From the NCBI RefSeq assembly GCF_021166475.1, contig NZ_JAJOYS010000001.1, positions 1,116,001 through 1,180,000 of the forward strand: DNA of 64,000 nucleotides, read 5' to 3'. The first letter of the stretch is position 1; each line of letters begins with the position of its first letter. Under the pieces are notes generated by a model. That model was not told the origin of the DNA. It searched no databases and saw nothing but the letters and a program-made list of their open reading frames with translations. Below are positions 9,081 to 16,413 of the stretch, piece by piece. The translations under genes were made by a program, and so were the position numbers. The DNA comes from Pelagibacterium xiamenense (lineage in GTDB: Bacteria; Pseudomonadota; Alphaproteobacteria; Rhizobiales; Devosiaceae).

Positions 9081-9635
9081 CTAGCCGATCGTGCCCCAAC
9101 GCAGTGGATCGGCTCTGGACATCGCGATCCAGTTGATTTCGGTCTGGTTCCACTGCCGGATCGTGCCGTCCATATTGTCGAGGACGAGATCGCCTTGCCC
9201 GGTGCGGACGACGAGGACCGCGTGGGCCTGTCCGCGATAGGTGCCGACCCCGATCCGGAGGGCGCTGGCCGGCACGCCGGCCTGGATCAGCATGGCCCGC
9301 TTGGCGAGTACATAGTCCTCGCAATCCCCGCTCGACACGCCGAGCGCCCACACATCATCAGAGTCCGCCCGTGGACGGATTGCTCGATTGACCGAAGCGT
9401 TCACGTGCTGAAGTTCGGCCCACAGCGCATCTGTCAAAGCGATTTCCGACTGGCCGCCGCCCTGGCAGTGGCCGGGATTGGCAAGGCAGAAAAGCTGGAA
9501 CCCCAGTGGGGGCGTGTAGTCCGCGACAGTGGTGAGATGCGACCTGTCGGCGGGGTTCGTATCGGCATGAGCCATACTGATCTGCGCCGTGGCTAGGCAA
9601 GCCACGGCCAGGCAAAGACTGGCAAAACGACTCAT
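9081..9635 (-). CDS. Secreted transglutaminase-like cysteine peptidase (Peptidase_C93/BTLCP)
   Basis: A 184-residue exported protein (signal peptide MSRFASLCLAVACLATAQISMAHA) with the family triad: Cys in SSGDCEDYVLAKR, His in GQAHAVLVV, Asp in DLVLDNMDG. Family knowledge: these bacterial transglutaminase-like peptidases include the LapG proteases that trim surface adhesins, but the many rhizobial single-domain members have no defined target. No LapD-type receptor or giant adhesin gene is beside it. It lies between two other exported proteins on the same strand, which suggests a role in the periplasm or at the surface. Confidence 0.9.
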   Translation of the reverse strand: MSRFASLCLAVACLATAQISMAHADTNPADRSHLTTVADYTPPLGFQLFCLANPGHCQGGGQSEIALTDALWAELQHVNASVNRAIRPRADSDDVWALGVSSGDCEDYVLAKRAMLIQAGVPASALRIGVGTYRGQAHAVLVVRTGQGDLVLDNMDGTIRQWNQTEINWIAMSRADPLRWGTIG

Positions 9636-9831
9636 TCTGGCAACTCCTGGGTCGGGAGAATGCCAACATGATGAATGTGCCCAGTCTATGGCCCCTTAGG
9701 CCGATACTCACATTTTTAGTAAATTTGCACAGTTTCGGCCGGCGCCGGGAGAACGGCGCCGGCCGGTGTTGGCAAGGCAGGTTGCCAGAATTTCCCGCGT
9801 CCCCTCAGGAAGTCGCCTTGCCAGCGTTCTG

Positions 9832-10617
9832 CTAGTGGAAGTGGTTCCGCAGGTCGTCGATGATATCCGCCAGTTCACCCTCCGGATCGTCGCCGAAACC
9901 AGAGAAGTGGCCATCGGGGCCCTTCCAATGGTCGCCGTGCGGATGATCCCAATGGTCGTCGTCGAGCCAGGGGGCGCCACCATTGCCGCCACCACCATTG
10001 CCGCCACCACCATTGCCGCCGCCGCCATTGCCGCCGCCGCCGTTACCACCGCCGCCGTTGCCGCCGCCGCCGTTGCCGCCGCCGCCGTTGCCGCCGCCGC
10101 CGTTACCACCGCCGCCGTTGCCGCCGCCGCCATTGCCGCCGCCGCCATTGCCGTCGTCGAACAGCCAATCGGCAAGATCACCCGGTGAGCCATCGCCAGC
10201 ATCGAAGCGCGAGCCGCCGATAGGGATGGCGGCAGTCTGAATTCCGTCCTCGCACAGTGCCTGCGCGATACCGGTGATCTGTTCGCTTTGAGCCGGTGAC
10301 GACACGTCATTCGCCAGTGCCAAAATCACCCCGGCAATTTCCGGGCAAGTGATATTGACATCGGACCGTCCCTCGACAGCCCGCCCTTGCTCGGCGAGCG
10401 CGCTTACGAGGGAGACGATATCGCGGTCCTGGGTCGCCAGGCCGTCGCGCTGGCCCACGTACATCGAAGTGAGATCGTCACAGGCCTGCAGCCCGAGCGA
10501 CGCGCAGCCGCTCGTAACGTCCCGGCTGCTGAGTTGCAGCCCTTGGGTGAAGGCTGGGTACGAGATCGAAGAAACGAGCAGTACTGTCGATAGTGTCAGG
10601 AAACTTGAACGCCACAT
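9832..10617 (-). CDS. Secreted protein with eleven NGGGG repeats and a His/Asp-rich tail
   Basis: A 261-residue protein. ATG 10617 (MWRSSFLTLS...) is chosen because GGGAGGG stands right before it; an in-frame extension to 10734 is not supported. Order: signal peptide (ends about YPAFTQG), a domain with several Cys (CASLGLQACDD, ITCPEIAG, ALCEDG; residues about 30-140), an acidic bridge, eleven NGGGG units, and a C-terminal tail rich in His, Asp and Trp (PWLDDDHWDHPHGDHW...) that could bind metal. The Cys domain is not one I recognise. The flexible Gly linker suggests a tethered tail domain. A CtrA-type site lies 72 bases upstream. Confidence 0.8.
   Translation of the reverse strand: MWRSSFLTLSTVLLVSSISYPAFTQGLQLSSRDVTSGCASLGLQACDDLTSMYVGQRDGLATQDRDIVSLVSALAEQGRAVEGRSDVNITCPEIAGVILALANDVSSPAQSEQITGIAQALCEDGIQTAAIPIGGSRFDAGDGSPGDLADWLFDDGNGGGGNGGGGNGGGGNGGGGNGGGGNGGGGNGGGGNGGGGNGGGGNGGGGNGGGGNGGAPWLDDDHWDHPHGDHWKGPDGHFSGFGDDPEGELADIIDDLRNHFH
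9982..10146 (-). repeat. Tandem 15-bp repeat, 11 copies, encoding (NGGGG)n
   Basis: Eleven adjacent 15-bp units beginning at 9982 and stepping by 15, with a truncated twelfth at 10147. On the plus strand each unit is attgccgccaccacc or a variant with gtt or gcc codons. Variation is nearly all at third positions and Asn/Gly coding is kept, so the repeat is under protein-level selection and is a likely spot for copy-number change. Confidence 0.95.
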
Positions 10618-11165
10618 GGAACCCTCCCATAACTCGGCATAGGCGGGGGAAGATACTACAACTTGCTTATGTATGCCATGGAACGTGGTTAATGTTTGGT
10701 TAAACCGGGAACAGTATAAGTATTGTTGGAGCAAATATTAGTTGTATGATAAATGTGCCGTAGATTCGCATTTGGGGCGGTCGTCCGTCGCCTTCGAGGC
10801 TGCGCGGCTGACCCGTTGCAGACTTTCCATGGATTTGGAAAACAGCTGGCGACCGTGAAAGGGATATGCGGATCGACTTGTCCCGAGCGAGAGGTCCCGA
10901 CTCATGGTTCGGGGTCAAATTAATTAAGAAAAATTGATTTAATATCGATCGGATACTTGCGTCCTGGCGCCCAAAGCGCGCCAAAAAGCCGCCGCCAAGC
11001 GTTCACAATATCGCGATTGAAGGTTTTGGGCCGGCCGAAGAACCGATATGCGGGCGAGCCGGACACCTGCCGCGCTCGTAGCATGCGCGGGCGGCGCGCG
11101 CCACCTAAATGGTCCGTTATAAACAAGAACCCCTGGTCTCGCGGTGGCGAGGCCAGGGGTGGAAT
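10618..11165. other. 548-base intergenic region without a recognisable gene
   Basis: Lies between the Gly-repeat gene and tRNA-Pro. The first 130 bases are visibly AT-richer than the surroundings and hold the promoter side of the Gly-repeat gene, including a CtrA-type site. An AT-rich patch (attaattaagaaaaattg) is at 10919-10936. Short open frames here lack codon bias, ribosome sites or recognisable products. Confidence 0.6.
10689..10703 (-). promoter_or_regulatory. CtrA-type binding site TTAA-N7-TTAA
   Basis: TTAATGTTTGGTTAA matches the full CtrA consensus TTAA-N7-TTAA with the exact seven-base spacer, and is 72 bases upstream of the Gly-repeat gene start at 10617. CtrA is the cell-cycle master regulator of Alphaproteobacteria. 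Matches of this short motif arise by chance in AT-rich DNA, but such DNA is rare in this window. Confidence 0.55.
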
Positions 11166-11242
11166 TGGTCGGAGTAGCAAGATTCGAACTTGCGACCCCC
11201 TCGTCCCGAACGAGGTGCGCTACCAGGCTGCGCTATACTCCG
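11166..11242 (-). tRNA. tRNA-Pro, anticodon CGG
   Basis: Reading the minus strand from 11242: acceptor CGGAGTA pairs with TACTCCG, discriminator A, and encoded CCA at 11168-11166. The anticodon stem CCTCG/CGAGG encloses the loop TTCGGGA, giving anticodon CGG. The T-arm has the standard GTTCGAATC. 77 nt including CCA. Confidence 0.97.
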
Positions 11243-11369
11243 AGATGCCGGACCAGCTTCGTGGCCGGTCGTCATGTTGGCCCGCCTTATATAGTGCGTT
11301 CCTTGACGGTTCAAGCCTGTTTCGCGGTGTTGCGTACGCCACCCGAACGGTGTAACAAGCACCGCGTCT

Positions 11370-11444
11370 TGGGGCGTCGCCAAGTGGTAAGGCATCGGTT
11401 TTTGGTATCGACATTCGCAGGTTCGAATCCTGCCGCCCCAGCCA
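11370..11444 (+). tRNA. tRNA-Gln, anticodon UUG
   Basis: Acceptor TGGGGCG pairs with CGCCCCA, discriminator G and encoded CCA. The anticodon loop TTTTGGT gives UUG. The D-arm CCAAGTGGTAAGGC and T-arm GGTTCGAATCC are canonical. 75 nt including CCA, transcribed opposite to the neighbouring tRNA-Pro. Confidence 0.97.
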
Positions 11445-11476
11445 GTTTTCTCCAGTTACCGCGCCGTGTGAGATGA

Positions 11477-12028
11477 TCACAGAGCGCGCGCTTCGGCAAC
11501 TGACTGCGCTCCAAGCAGGCCGATGCCATAGGCAAACAGCGCGGCAACCGAGCCGACAAGAAGCATTTCGGCACCTGCCTGGAAAAAAGGGCGCGTGGTA
11601 AAAAACGACCGCGCCGCGCCAATAAGAAACAGCGTTATCATAGCCAGAATCGTCGCCAGCCAGAAACGGTTATCGCCGAGCCCGGGGACGAGATAGGCCG
11701 CCAACGGAATGCAGCCTGCGAGAACGAATCCCATCGTCGTGATGCCACCTTTGCGGCCTGCCTTTCCGAACCGCGGCGGATTGGGCTTGGAGCGCTCGGA
11801 TAAAAGTGCGCTCGCGCCCATGGAAAACCCGTCGGCAACGAGGTTGGCGAGCCCAAGTATCACAATGATCTGGTTGGGAAGCTGCGCGCCGGAAACGCCG
11901 GCAACCACGGCGAGCGTGGTGATGACGCCGTCATTGGCGCCATAAACAATTTCGGGAAGATGCGCGCCCAGGAGGGTACGCAGCTTGCCTTGTTCCGACG
12001 GCGGGCCGGGCGGAGGGTGCAAGGCCAT
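11477..12028 (-). CDS. VIT1/CCC1-family metal ion transporter
   Basis: A 183-residue membrane protein beginning with a soluble stretch and then the family mark LPEIVYGANDGVITTLAVVAGVSGA and VADGFSMGASALLSERSK. The family moves Fe2+/Mn2+, in bacteria probably outward or into compartments. It is somewhat short compared with the usual 220-240 residues, but both the conserved first helices and the C-terminal helix pair are present. It is divergent from the persulfide operon and shares a promoter region that contains an FNR-like palindrome. Confidence 0.88.
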   Translation of the reverse strand: MALHPPPGPPSEQGKLRTLLGAHLPEIVYGANDGVITTLAVVAGVSGAQLPNQIIVILGLANLVADGFSMGASALLSERSKPNPPRFGKAGRKGGITTMGFVLAGCIPLAAYLVPGLGDNRFWLATILAMITLFLIGAARSFFTTRPFFQAGAEMLLVGSVAALFAYGIGLLGAQSVAEARAL

Positions 12029-12088
12029 GGTGTTGCTCGGTTCGGGTGGTGTGCGACGTCAGTGTGACGTTCCCTCTCCCCGGTGTCC

Positions 12089-12102
12089 TTGACCTGGGTC
12101 AA
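12089..12102. promoter_or_regulatory. FNR/FixK-type palindrome in the VIT/persulfide divergent promoter
   Basis: TTGACCTGGGTCAA, a perfect palindrome of two TTGAC half-sites with four central bases. The FNR/FixK consensus is TTGAT-N4-ATCAA, so 8 of 10 positions match. It is 61 bases from the VIT start and 105 from the persulfide dioxygenase start. Confidence 0.6.
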
Positions 12103-12120
12103 GCATAAAAATCGCAAATT

Positions 12121-12146
12121 AATGCTTGCAAAAAAATGCAAGCGTT
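12121..12146 (+). promoter_or_regulatory. Inverted repeat upstream of the persulfide operon, candidate BigR-like operator
   Basis: GCTTGCA-AAAAAA-TGCAAGC (12124-12143) with AA/TT matching outside after one mismatch. It lies 61-86 bases before the dioxygenase start, where a repressor of the operon would bind. An ArsR-family regulator is the second gene of the operon. The sequence is not the published BigR box as I remember it, so the assignment is an inference from position. Confidence 0.45.
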
Positions 12147-12206
12147 ATTACCTAGGCGATCAACGTAATCACCCGCCCCGCGAACACCCAAGTTCAGGAC
12201 ACACCA

Positions 12207-13085
12207 ATGACAGCCAAACCGGAAGTCACGGGCTTTTTCGAACCCCGGACCTCGTCCATTCAGTATGTCGTCGCCGACCCGGAAACCGGGAAATGCGCCA
12301 TCGTCGATCCGGTGCTTGATTACGACGAGAAATCGGCCGCGACCGGCACCAAGGAAGCGGACCGGATACTCGCGTTCATCGCCGACAAGGGCTACGAGGT
12401 CGAGTGGATTTTGGATACCCACCCACACGCCGACCATTTCTCTGCGGCACAGTATCTCAAGGAAAAGACCGGCGCGCCCACGGCCATTGGCGAGAAGGTG
12501 ACCGAGGTGCAAAAGCTCTGGAAGGGCATCTACAACTGGCCCGAATTTCGCGAGGATGGAAGCCAGTGGGATAAGCTCTTCGCCGATAGGGAGACCTTCA
12601 AGGTCGGCAATATTCCCGCGTTTGTGATGTTCTCGCCCGGCCACACGCTGGCGTCGATCACCTATGTCGTCGGCGATGCAGCCTTCGTGCACGATACGCT
12701 GTTCATGCCCGATAGCGGTACAGCGCGCGCCGATTTTCCCGGCGGCAGCGCGAAAGCCCTCTGGCACTCGATCCAGGACATTCTGGCACTGCCGGACAAG
12801 ACCCGCATCTTCACGGGCCACGACTACCAGCCCGGTGGCCGTGATCCGATGTGGGAGAGCACGGTCGCCGAACAGAAGGCCCAAAACATCCATATGGCAA
12901 AGCTCAAGACCGCAGAGGAATTCGCCGCGGTGCGTGACGCCCGCGACAAGACGCTGCCGATGCCCAAGCTGATCCTGCACGCCTTGCAGATCAACACCAA
13001 TGCCGGCCGGCTCCCCGAGCCCGAAGCCAATGGCTGTCGCTATCTCAAGATCCCGCTCAACGCTCTCGGGGGCGCAGCATGGTAG
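12207..13085 (+). CDS. blh: Persulfide dioxygenase-like MBL-fold protein (Blh type)
   Basis: A 292-residue ETHE1/Blh-like protein. Metal motif: LDTHPHADHFSAA (HxHxDH); further SPGHTLASITYVVGD, FVHDTLFMPDSGTARADFPGG and IFTGHDYQPGG, all typical of bacterial persulfide dioxygenases of the BigR operon. Family role: non-haem iron oxidation of glutathione persulfide to sulfite in sulfide detoxification. The last 7 bases overlap the ArsR-type gene. It heads a five- or six-gene operon whose remaining members handle sulfur transfer and transport. No sulfide:quinone reductase gene is in the window. Confidence 0.92.
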   Translation: MTAKPEVTGFFEPRTSSIQYVVADPETGKCAIVDPVLDYDEKSAATGTKEADRILAFIADKGYEVEWILDTHPHADHFSAAQYLKEKTGAPTAIGEKVTEVQKLWKGIYNWPEFREDGSQWDKLFADRETFKVGNIPAFVMFSPGHTLASITYVVGDAAFVHDTLFMPDSGTARADFPGGSAKALWHSIQDILALPDKTRIFTGHDYQPGGRDPMWESTVAEQKAQNIHMAKLKTAEEFAAVRDARDKTLPMPKLILHALQINTNAGRLPEPEANGCRYLKIPLNALGGAAW

Positions 13086-13417
13086 GCCCGGCAATTCAAA
13101 CCGAGCTGTCGCGCGAAACGCGAGTCATCAAGCAAAAGGTCGACGAGGCGTCGGCTTTTCTCAAGAAGCTCGCCAATCGCGACCGCCTGCTTGTCGTCTG
13201 CGCGCTGGTCGAGGGCGAAAGAAGCGTGCGCGAGCTCGAAGATCTGCTCGACATTCGCCAGCCCGGCCTTTCCCAGCAACTCGCGGAACTCCGCGCTGCT
13301 GGCATGATTGCCGGGCGCAAGGAGGGCAAGGCCGTGTTCTACAGCCTCGCCGATCCCAAGGTGAAGGCGATCATCGGCACGATGTACGACCTTTTCTGCG
13401 GCCCGAACGCCAACTGA
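13079..13417 (+). CDS. bigR: ArsR-family persulfide-sensing repressor, BigR-like
   Basis: A 112-residue winged-helix protein. The recognition-helix region is VRELEDLLDIRQPGLSQQLAELRAAGMI. Cys41 (VVCALVEGE) and Cys107 (LFCGPN) are placed like the two Cys of BigR/SqrR that form a tri- or tetrasulfide in the presence of persulfides and release DNA. It overlaps the dioxygenase gene, so the repressor and the detoxifying enzyme are made together. It probably represses its own operon, perhaps at the repeat at 12121-12146. Confidence 0.9.
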   Translation: MVGPAIQTELSRETRVIKQKVDEASAFLKKLANRDRLLVVCALVEGERSVRELEDLLDIRQPGLSQQLAELRAAGMIAGRKEGKAVFYSLADPKVKAIIGTMYDLFCGPNAN

Positions 13418-13454
13418 CGGGCGCCTCTGCCACACGAACTTCAAGGATATTGTC

Positions 13455-13883
13455 TTGACTGAATTTACACCGCTCTTGTCGCTCGCCGGCGGCGCGCTGA
13501 TCGGGCTTGCTGCCGTCCTTCTTATGGCGCTGCACGGCCGTATCGCGGGCATGACCGGCATTCTGACTGCCGTTATTCCCCCGCTCTCTCCCGACTGGGG
13601 ATGGCGCGCGGCCTTCCTTGCCGGCGCCATCGCCGCTCCGGTTCTGCTGGGCGCGGTCTTTGGTGACGTTGTTGGCTTCTCAAGTCCCGTTCCGGCGTCA
13701 TGGCTGATCGCCGGAGGGCTTGTCGTCGGCGTCGGGGTCTATTTCGGTTCCGGTTGTACATCCGGCCACGGCGTCTGCGGCATCGCGCGGCTCTCGCCCC
13801 GTTCGATAGCCGCGACCGCGGTCTTTATGGTCGCGACCGCGATAACCGTCTTCGTGATACGCCACGTCCTGGGAGGTCTGTGA
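13455..13883 (+). CDS. YeeE/YedE-family transporter, N-terminal half protein
   Basis: A 142-residue membrane protein with the family segments GRIAGMTGIL and FGSGCTSGHGVCGIARLSPRS, including the Cys residues that line the thiosulfate/persulfide path in YeeE. TTG start at 13455, with CAAGGA in front; no ATG is available in frame. Its stop overlaps the start of the second half protein by one base. Family knowledge: YeeE imports thiosulfate; in bigR operons the protein is split into two genes. Confidence 0.9.
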   Translation: MTEFTPLLSLAGGALIGLAAVLLMALHGRIAGMTGILTAVIPPLSPDWGWRAAFLAGAIAAPVLLGAVFGDVVGFSSPVPASWLIAGGLVVGVGVYFGSGCTSGHGVCGIARLSPRSIAATAVFMVATAITVFVIRHVLGGL

Positions 13884-14326
13884 TGCAAAAGGTTCTCTTC
13901 GCCGGTCTCATCGGCCTGATATTCGGCACGGGAATCGCGATTTCCGGAATGGCCAATCCGGCCAAAGTGCTCAACTTCTTCGATTTCGCAGGGACCTGGG
14001 ACCCCTCACTGGCCTTTGTCATGGGCGCCGCGCTGGCTGTCGCAGCCATCGGGTACCATTTCGTTCTCAAGCGCCCGGCGCCGGTTTTGGACACAACCTT
14101 TCACCTGCCCACGGCTCGCCGGATAGACACACCGCTGATCGCAGGTGCGGCGATCTTTGGCGTCGGCTGGGGCATCACAGGGTTTTGCCCGGGCGGGGCC
14201 ATTCCGGCGCTGGGCCTCGGCGAGCCCGACGCGATGATCTTCGTCGCCGCAATGACTGGCGGCATCGTTCTTGCGCGGTCCGCGAGGCTGGCATTCGCAG
14301 CGCGGGCGAATGCCCGTGACGCCTGA
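13883..14326 (+). CDS. YeeE/YedE-family transporter, C-terminal half protein
   Basis: A 147-residue membrane protein beginning MQKVLFAGLIGLIFGTGIAISGMANPAKVLNF and later GITGFCPGGAIPALG, the matching second half of the YeeE/YedE fold with its own conserved Cys (GFCPGG). ATG 13883 overlaps the previous stop as TGATG, so the two halves are coupled and probably form one pore. The open frame upstream of 13883 is a shadow. Confidence 0.9.
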   Translation: MQKVLFAGLIGLIFGTGIAISGMANPAKVLNFFDFAGTWDPSLAFVMGAALAVAAIGYHFVLKRPAPVLDTTFHLPTARRIDTPLIAGAAIFGVGWGITGFCPGGAIPALGLGEPDAMIFVAAMTGGIVLARSARLAFAARANARDA

Positions 14327-14358
14327 TAACCCCTTCGTAAAACGCGAGAGGTAGCAAT

Positions 14359-14685
14359 ATGAAAATCAATAAAATCGACGACCGGTTCGCAACCACCGGG
14401 CAGATCACCCCCGAACACGTCAGCGAAATCAAACGCATGGGCTTTTCCGCCATTGTCTGCGCGCGGCCCGACAACGAGGAACACGGTCAGCCCGCGTTCG
14501 ACGATGTCGCCCGTGCCGCAGAAACGCACGGCCTGCTTGCCGTTCACATTCCAGTCTCCGGCATGCTGACAGAGGGCCAGATCATTCGCTTCCATGAGGC
14601 GATGGCCGAAATCGAGGGACCGGTGCTCGGCTATTGCCGCTCGGGCGCCCGTGCCGGAAGCCTCTACGCGACACTCAACCGGTAG
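14359..14685 (+). CDS. DUF442/TIGR01244 rhodanese- or phosphatase-like protein
   Basis: A 108-residue protein with start MKINKIDDRFATTGQITPEHV and active loop GYCRSGARAGS. This is the small domain fused to the dioxygenase in some Blh proteins; here it is a separate gene. The CRSGxR loop is the length used by rhodaneses for sulfur transfer, so moving sulfane sulfur (for example from persulfide) is a sensible role, although the family is also annotated as phosphatase-like. Part of the persulfide operon. Confidence 0.88.
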   Translation: MKINKIDDRFATTGQITPEHVSEIKRMGFSAIVCARPDNEEHGQPAFDDVARAAETHGLLAVHIPVSGMLTEGQIIRFHEAMAEIEGPVLGYCRSGARAGSLYATLNR

Positions 14686-14688
14686 GGC

Positions 14689-16413
14689 GTGACGACGATG
14701 CTGGCAAAGTACGTCCCCATCCTCAATTGGGGCAGGGCCTATCGGCGGGATCAGTTCGGGCGCGACCTCATCGCGGCGGTCATCGTCACCATCATGCTGA
14801 TCCCGCAGTCGCTGGCCTACGCGCTGCTCGCCGGTTTGCCGCCCGAAGCCGGGCTCTATGCCTCGATCCTCCCGCTTGTCGCCTACGCCATCTTCGGATC
14901 CTCGACGTCCCTCGCCGTTGGTCCGGTCGCCGTCGTCTCGCTCATGACGGCAACGGCGGTCGGTCGGCTCGCGGCGGAAGGTACCGCGGACTATGCGAGC
15001 ATCGCCATGGTTCTGGCGCTGCTTTCGGGCGGAATACTGACCCTAATGGGCCTGTTCCGCCTGGGCTTCGTCGCCAACTTCCTCTCTCATCCTGTTATCG
15101 CCGGGTTTATCACTGCATCGGGCCTGATCATCGCAACGAGCCAGCTCGGCGGTCTTCTGGGCATTCCGAGCCGGGGTCACACCATGCCCGATCTCCTGGC
15201 ATCGATCTGGGAGAACCTCGCGCGGTTCAATCCCTATACGCTTGCCGTCGGTGCCACCGCGTTGGCCGCGCTCGCCTGGATCCGCCTCGACATGAAGCGC
15301 CGTTTGACTGCGATCGGCGTACCTGTCGCCATTGCCACCTTCATGGTGCGGGCCGGCCCCGTCGCTGTCGTCCTTGCATCGATCGGGGCTTCCGCGGTCT
15401 TTGGGCTCGGAGAGCGTGGTGTCGCCCTTGTCGGGGATGTACCGCAAGGCCTGCCTTTGCTTGCGGTGCCGGGCATCTCGCTCGAACTCGTCACGGCTCT
15501 CATCGGCCCGGCATTGATCATATCGATTGTCGGCTTTGTGGAATCCATCTCCGTGGCCCAGACCCTCGCTGCTAAAAAGCGCGAGCGCATCGATCCCGAT
15601 CAGGAGCTGATCGGGCTGGGCGCCGCCAACGTCGCGGCAGCCATCGGCTCGGGCTATCCGGTGACCGGAGGCTTCGCACGGTCCGTGGTCAATCACGACG
15701 CTGGCGCTGCAACCCCCGCGGCGGGGGCTTTCACTGCCATCGGCATTGCCGTCGCGACGCTGGCCCTGACCCCGTTCCTCGCGCTTTTGCCCAAGGCCAC
15801 GCTCGCGGCAACCATCGTCGTCGCCGTCCTGTCTTTGGTGGATCTTTCCATTCTCAAAAAGGCGTTCAACTACGCGATGGCCGACTTCATCGCGGTCGCC
15901 ACGACTTTGGGCGTCACCCTTGTCTTCGGCGTGGAGATGGGCATCTCGCTCGGTGTAGCCGCATCGATCCTGATCTTTCTCTACCGCACCTCAAGGCCGC
16001 ACACGGCCGTCGTGGGGCGCGTGCCCGGCAGCGAGCATTTCCGCAACGTCCTGCGTCATAGCGTGGAGACCACGCCCGGCATCCTCTCCCTGCGCGTTGA
16101 TGAAAGCCTCTACTTTGCCAATGCCCGGTTTCTTGAGGACTGCATATATGCGCGTGTGGCGGAGCATCCGGAAATCAGGCACGTCGTGCTGATGTGCCCG
16201 GCAGTCAACGCCATAGACATGTCAGCACTCGAGAGCCTCGAGGCGATCAACCAGCGCCTTGGTGACCTGGGCATTCGCTTCCACCTCACGGAGGTCAAGG
16301 GCCCCGTCATGGACCGGCTCGAACACTCGGACTTCCTCGATCACCTCACTGGGAAGGTGTTTCTCAGCCAGCATGCGGCGATTGCGGAGCTTTCCGGGGC
16401 AGGGGACGTCTAA
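14689..16413 (+). CDS. SulP-family anion permease with STAS domain
   Basis: A 574-residue permease. The membrane part opens with the SulP mark DLIAAVIVTIMLIPQSLAYALLAGLPPEAGLYAS, and contains FVESISVAQTLAAKKRERIDPDQELIGLGAANV and PVTGGFARSVVN. The C-terminal STAS domain (about residues 440-560) contains CPAVNAIDMSALESLEAI. GTG at 14689 directly follows the DUF442 gene; ATG 14698 is an alternative. In a persulfide operon it most likely moves sulfate or sulfite, the end products of the dioxygenase. Confidence 0.92.
   Translation: MTTMLAKYVPILNWGRAYRRDQFGRDLIAAVIVTIMLIPQSLAYALLAGLPPEAGLYASILPLVAYAIFGSSTSLAVGPVAVVSLMTATAVGRLAAEGTADYASIAMVLALLSGGILTLMGLFRLGFVANFLSHPVIAGFITASGLIIATSQLGGLLGIPSRGHTMPDLLASIWENLARFNPYTLAVGATALAALAWIRLDMKRRLTAIGVPVAIATFMVRAGPVAVVLASIGASAVFGLGERGVALVGDVPQGLPLLAVPGISLELVTALIGPALIISIVGFVESISVAQTLAAKKRERIDPDQELIGLGAANVAAAIGSGYPVTGGFARSVVNHDAGAATPAAGAFTAIGIAVATLALTPFLALLPKATLAATIVVAVLSLVDLSILKKAFNYAMADFIAVATTLGVTLVFGVEMGISLGVAASILIFLYRTSRPHTAVVGRVPGSEHFRNVLRHSVETTPGILSLRVDESLYFANARFLEDCIYARVAEHPEIRHVVLMCPAVNAIDMSALESLEAINQRLGDLGIRFHLTEVKGPVMDRLEHSDFLDHLTGKVFLSQHAAIAELSGAGDV

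Noticed and set aside
9982-10146. Possible CRISPR array because of regular short repeats
   Set aside because: 15-bp units without spacers, coding for Gly/Asn repeats; no cas genes.
9983-10240. Open frame on the plus strand with PPPPL repeats
   Set aside because: Mirror image of the NGGGG-coding minus-strand repeat; the minus frame has signal peptide, strong ribosome site and stop in a sensible place.
10919-10942. Second CtrA site in the AT-rich patch attaattaag...tttaat
   Set aside because: TTAA elements are 11 or 0 bases apart, not 7.
12207-13085. Glyoxalase II or lactonase
   Set aside because: BigR-operon neighbours and Blh-type motifs (TLFMPDSGTARADFPGG) fit persulfide dioxygenase better.
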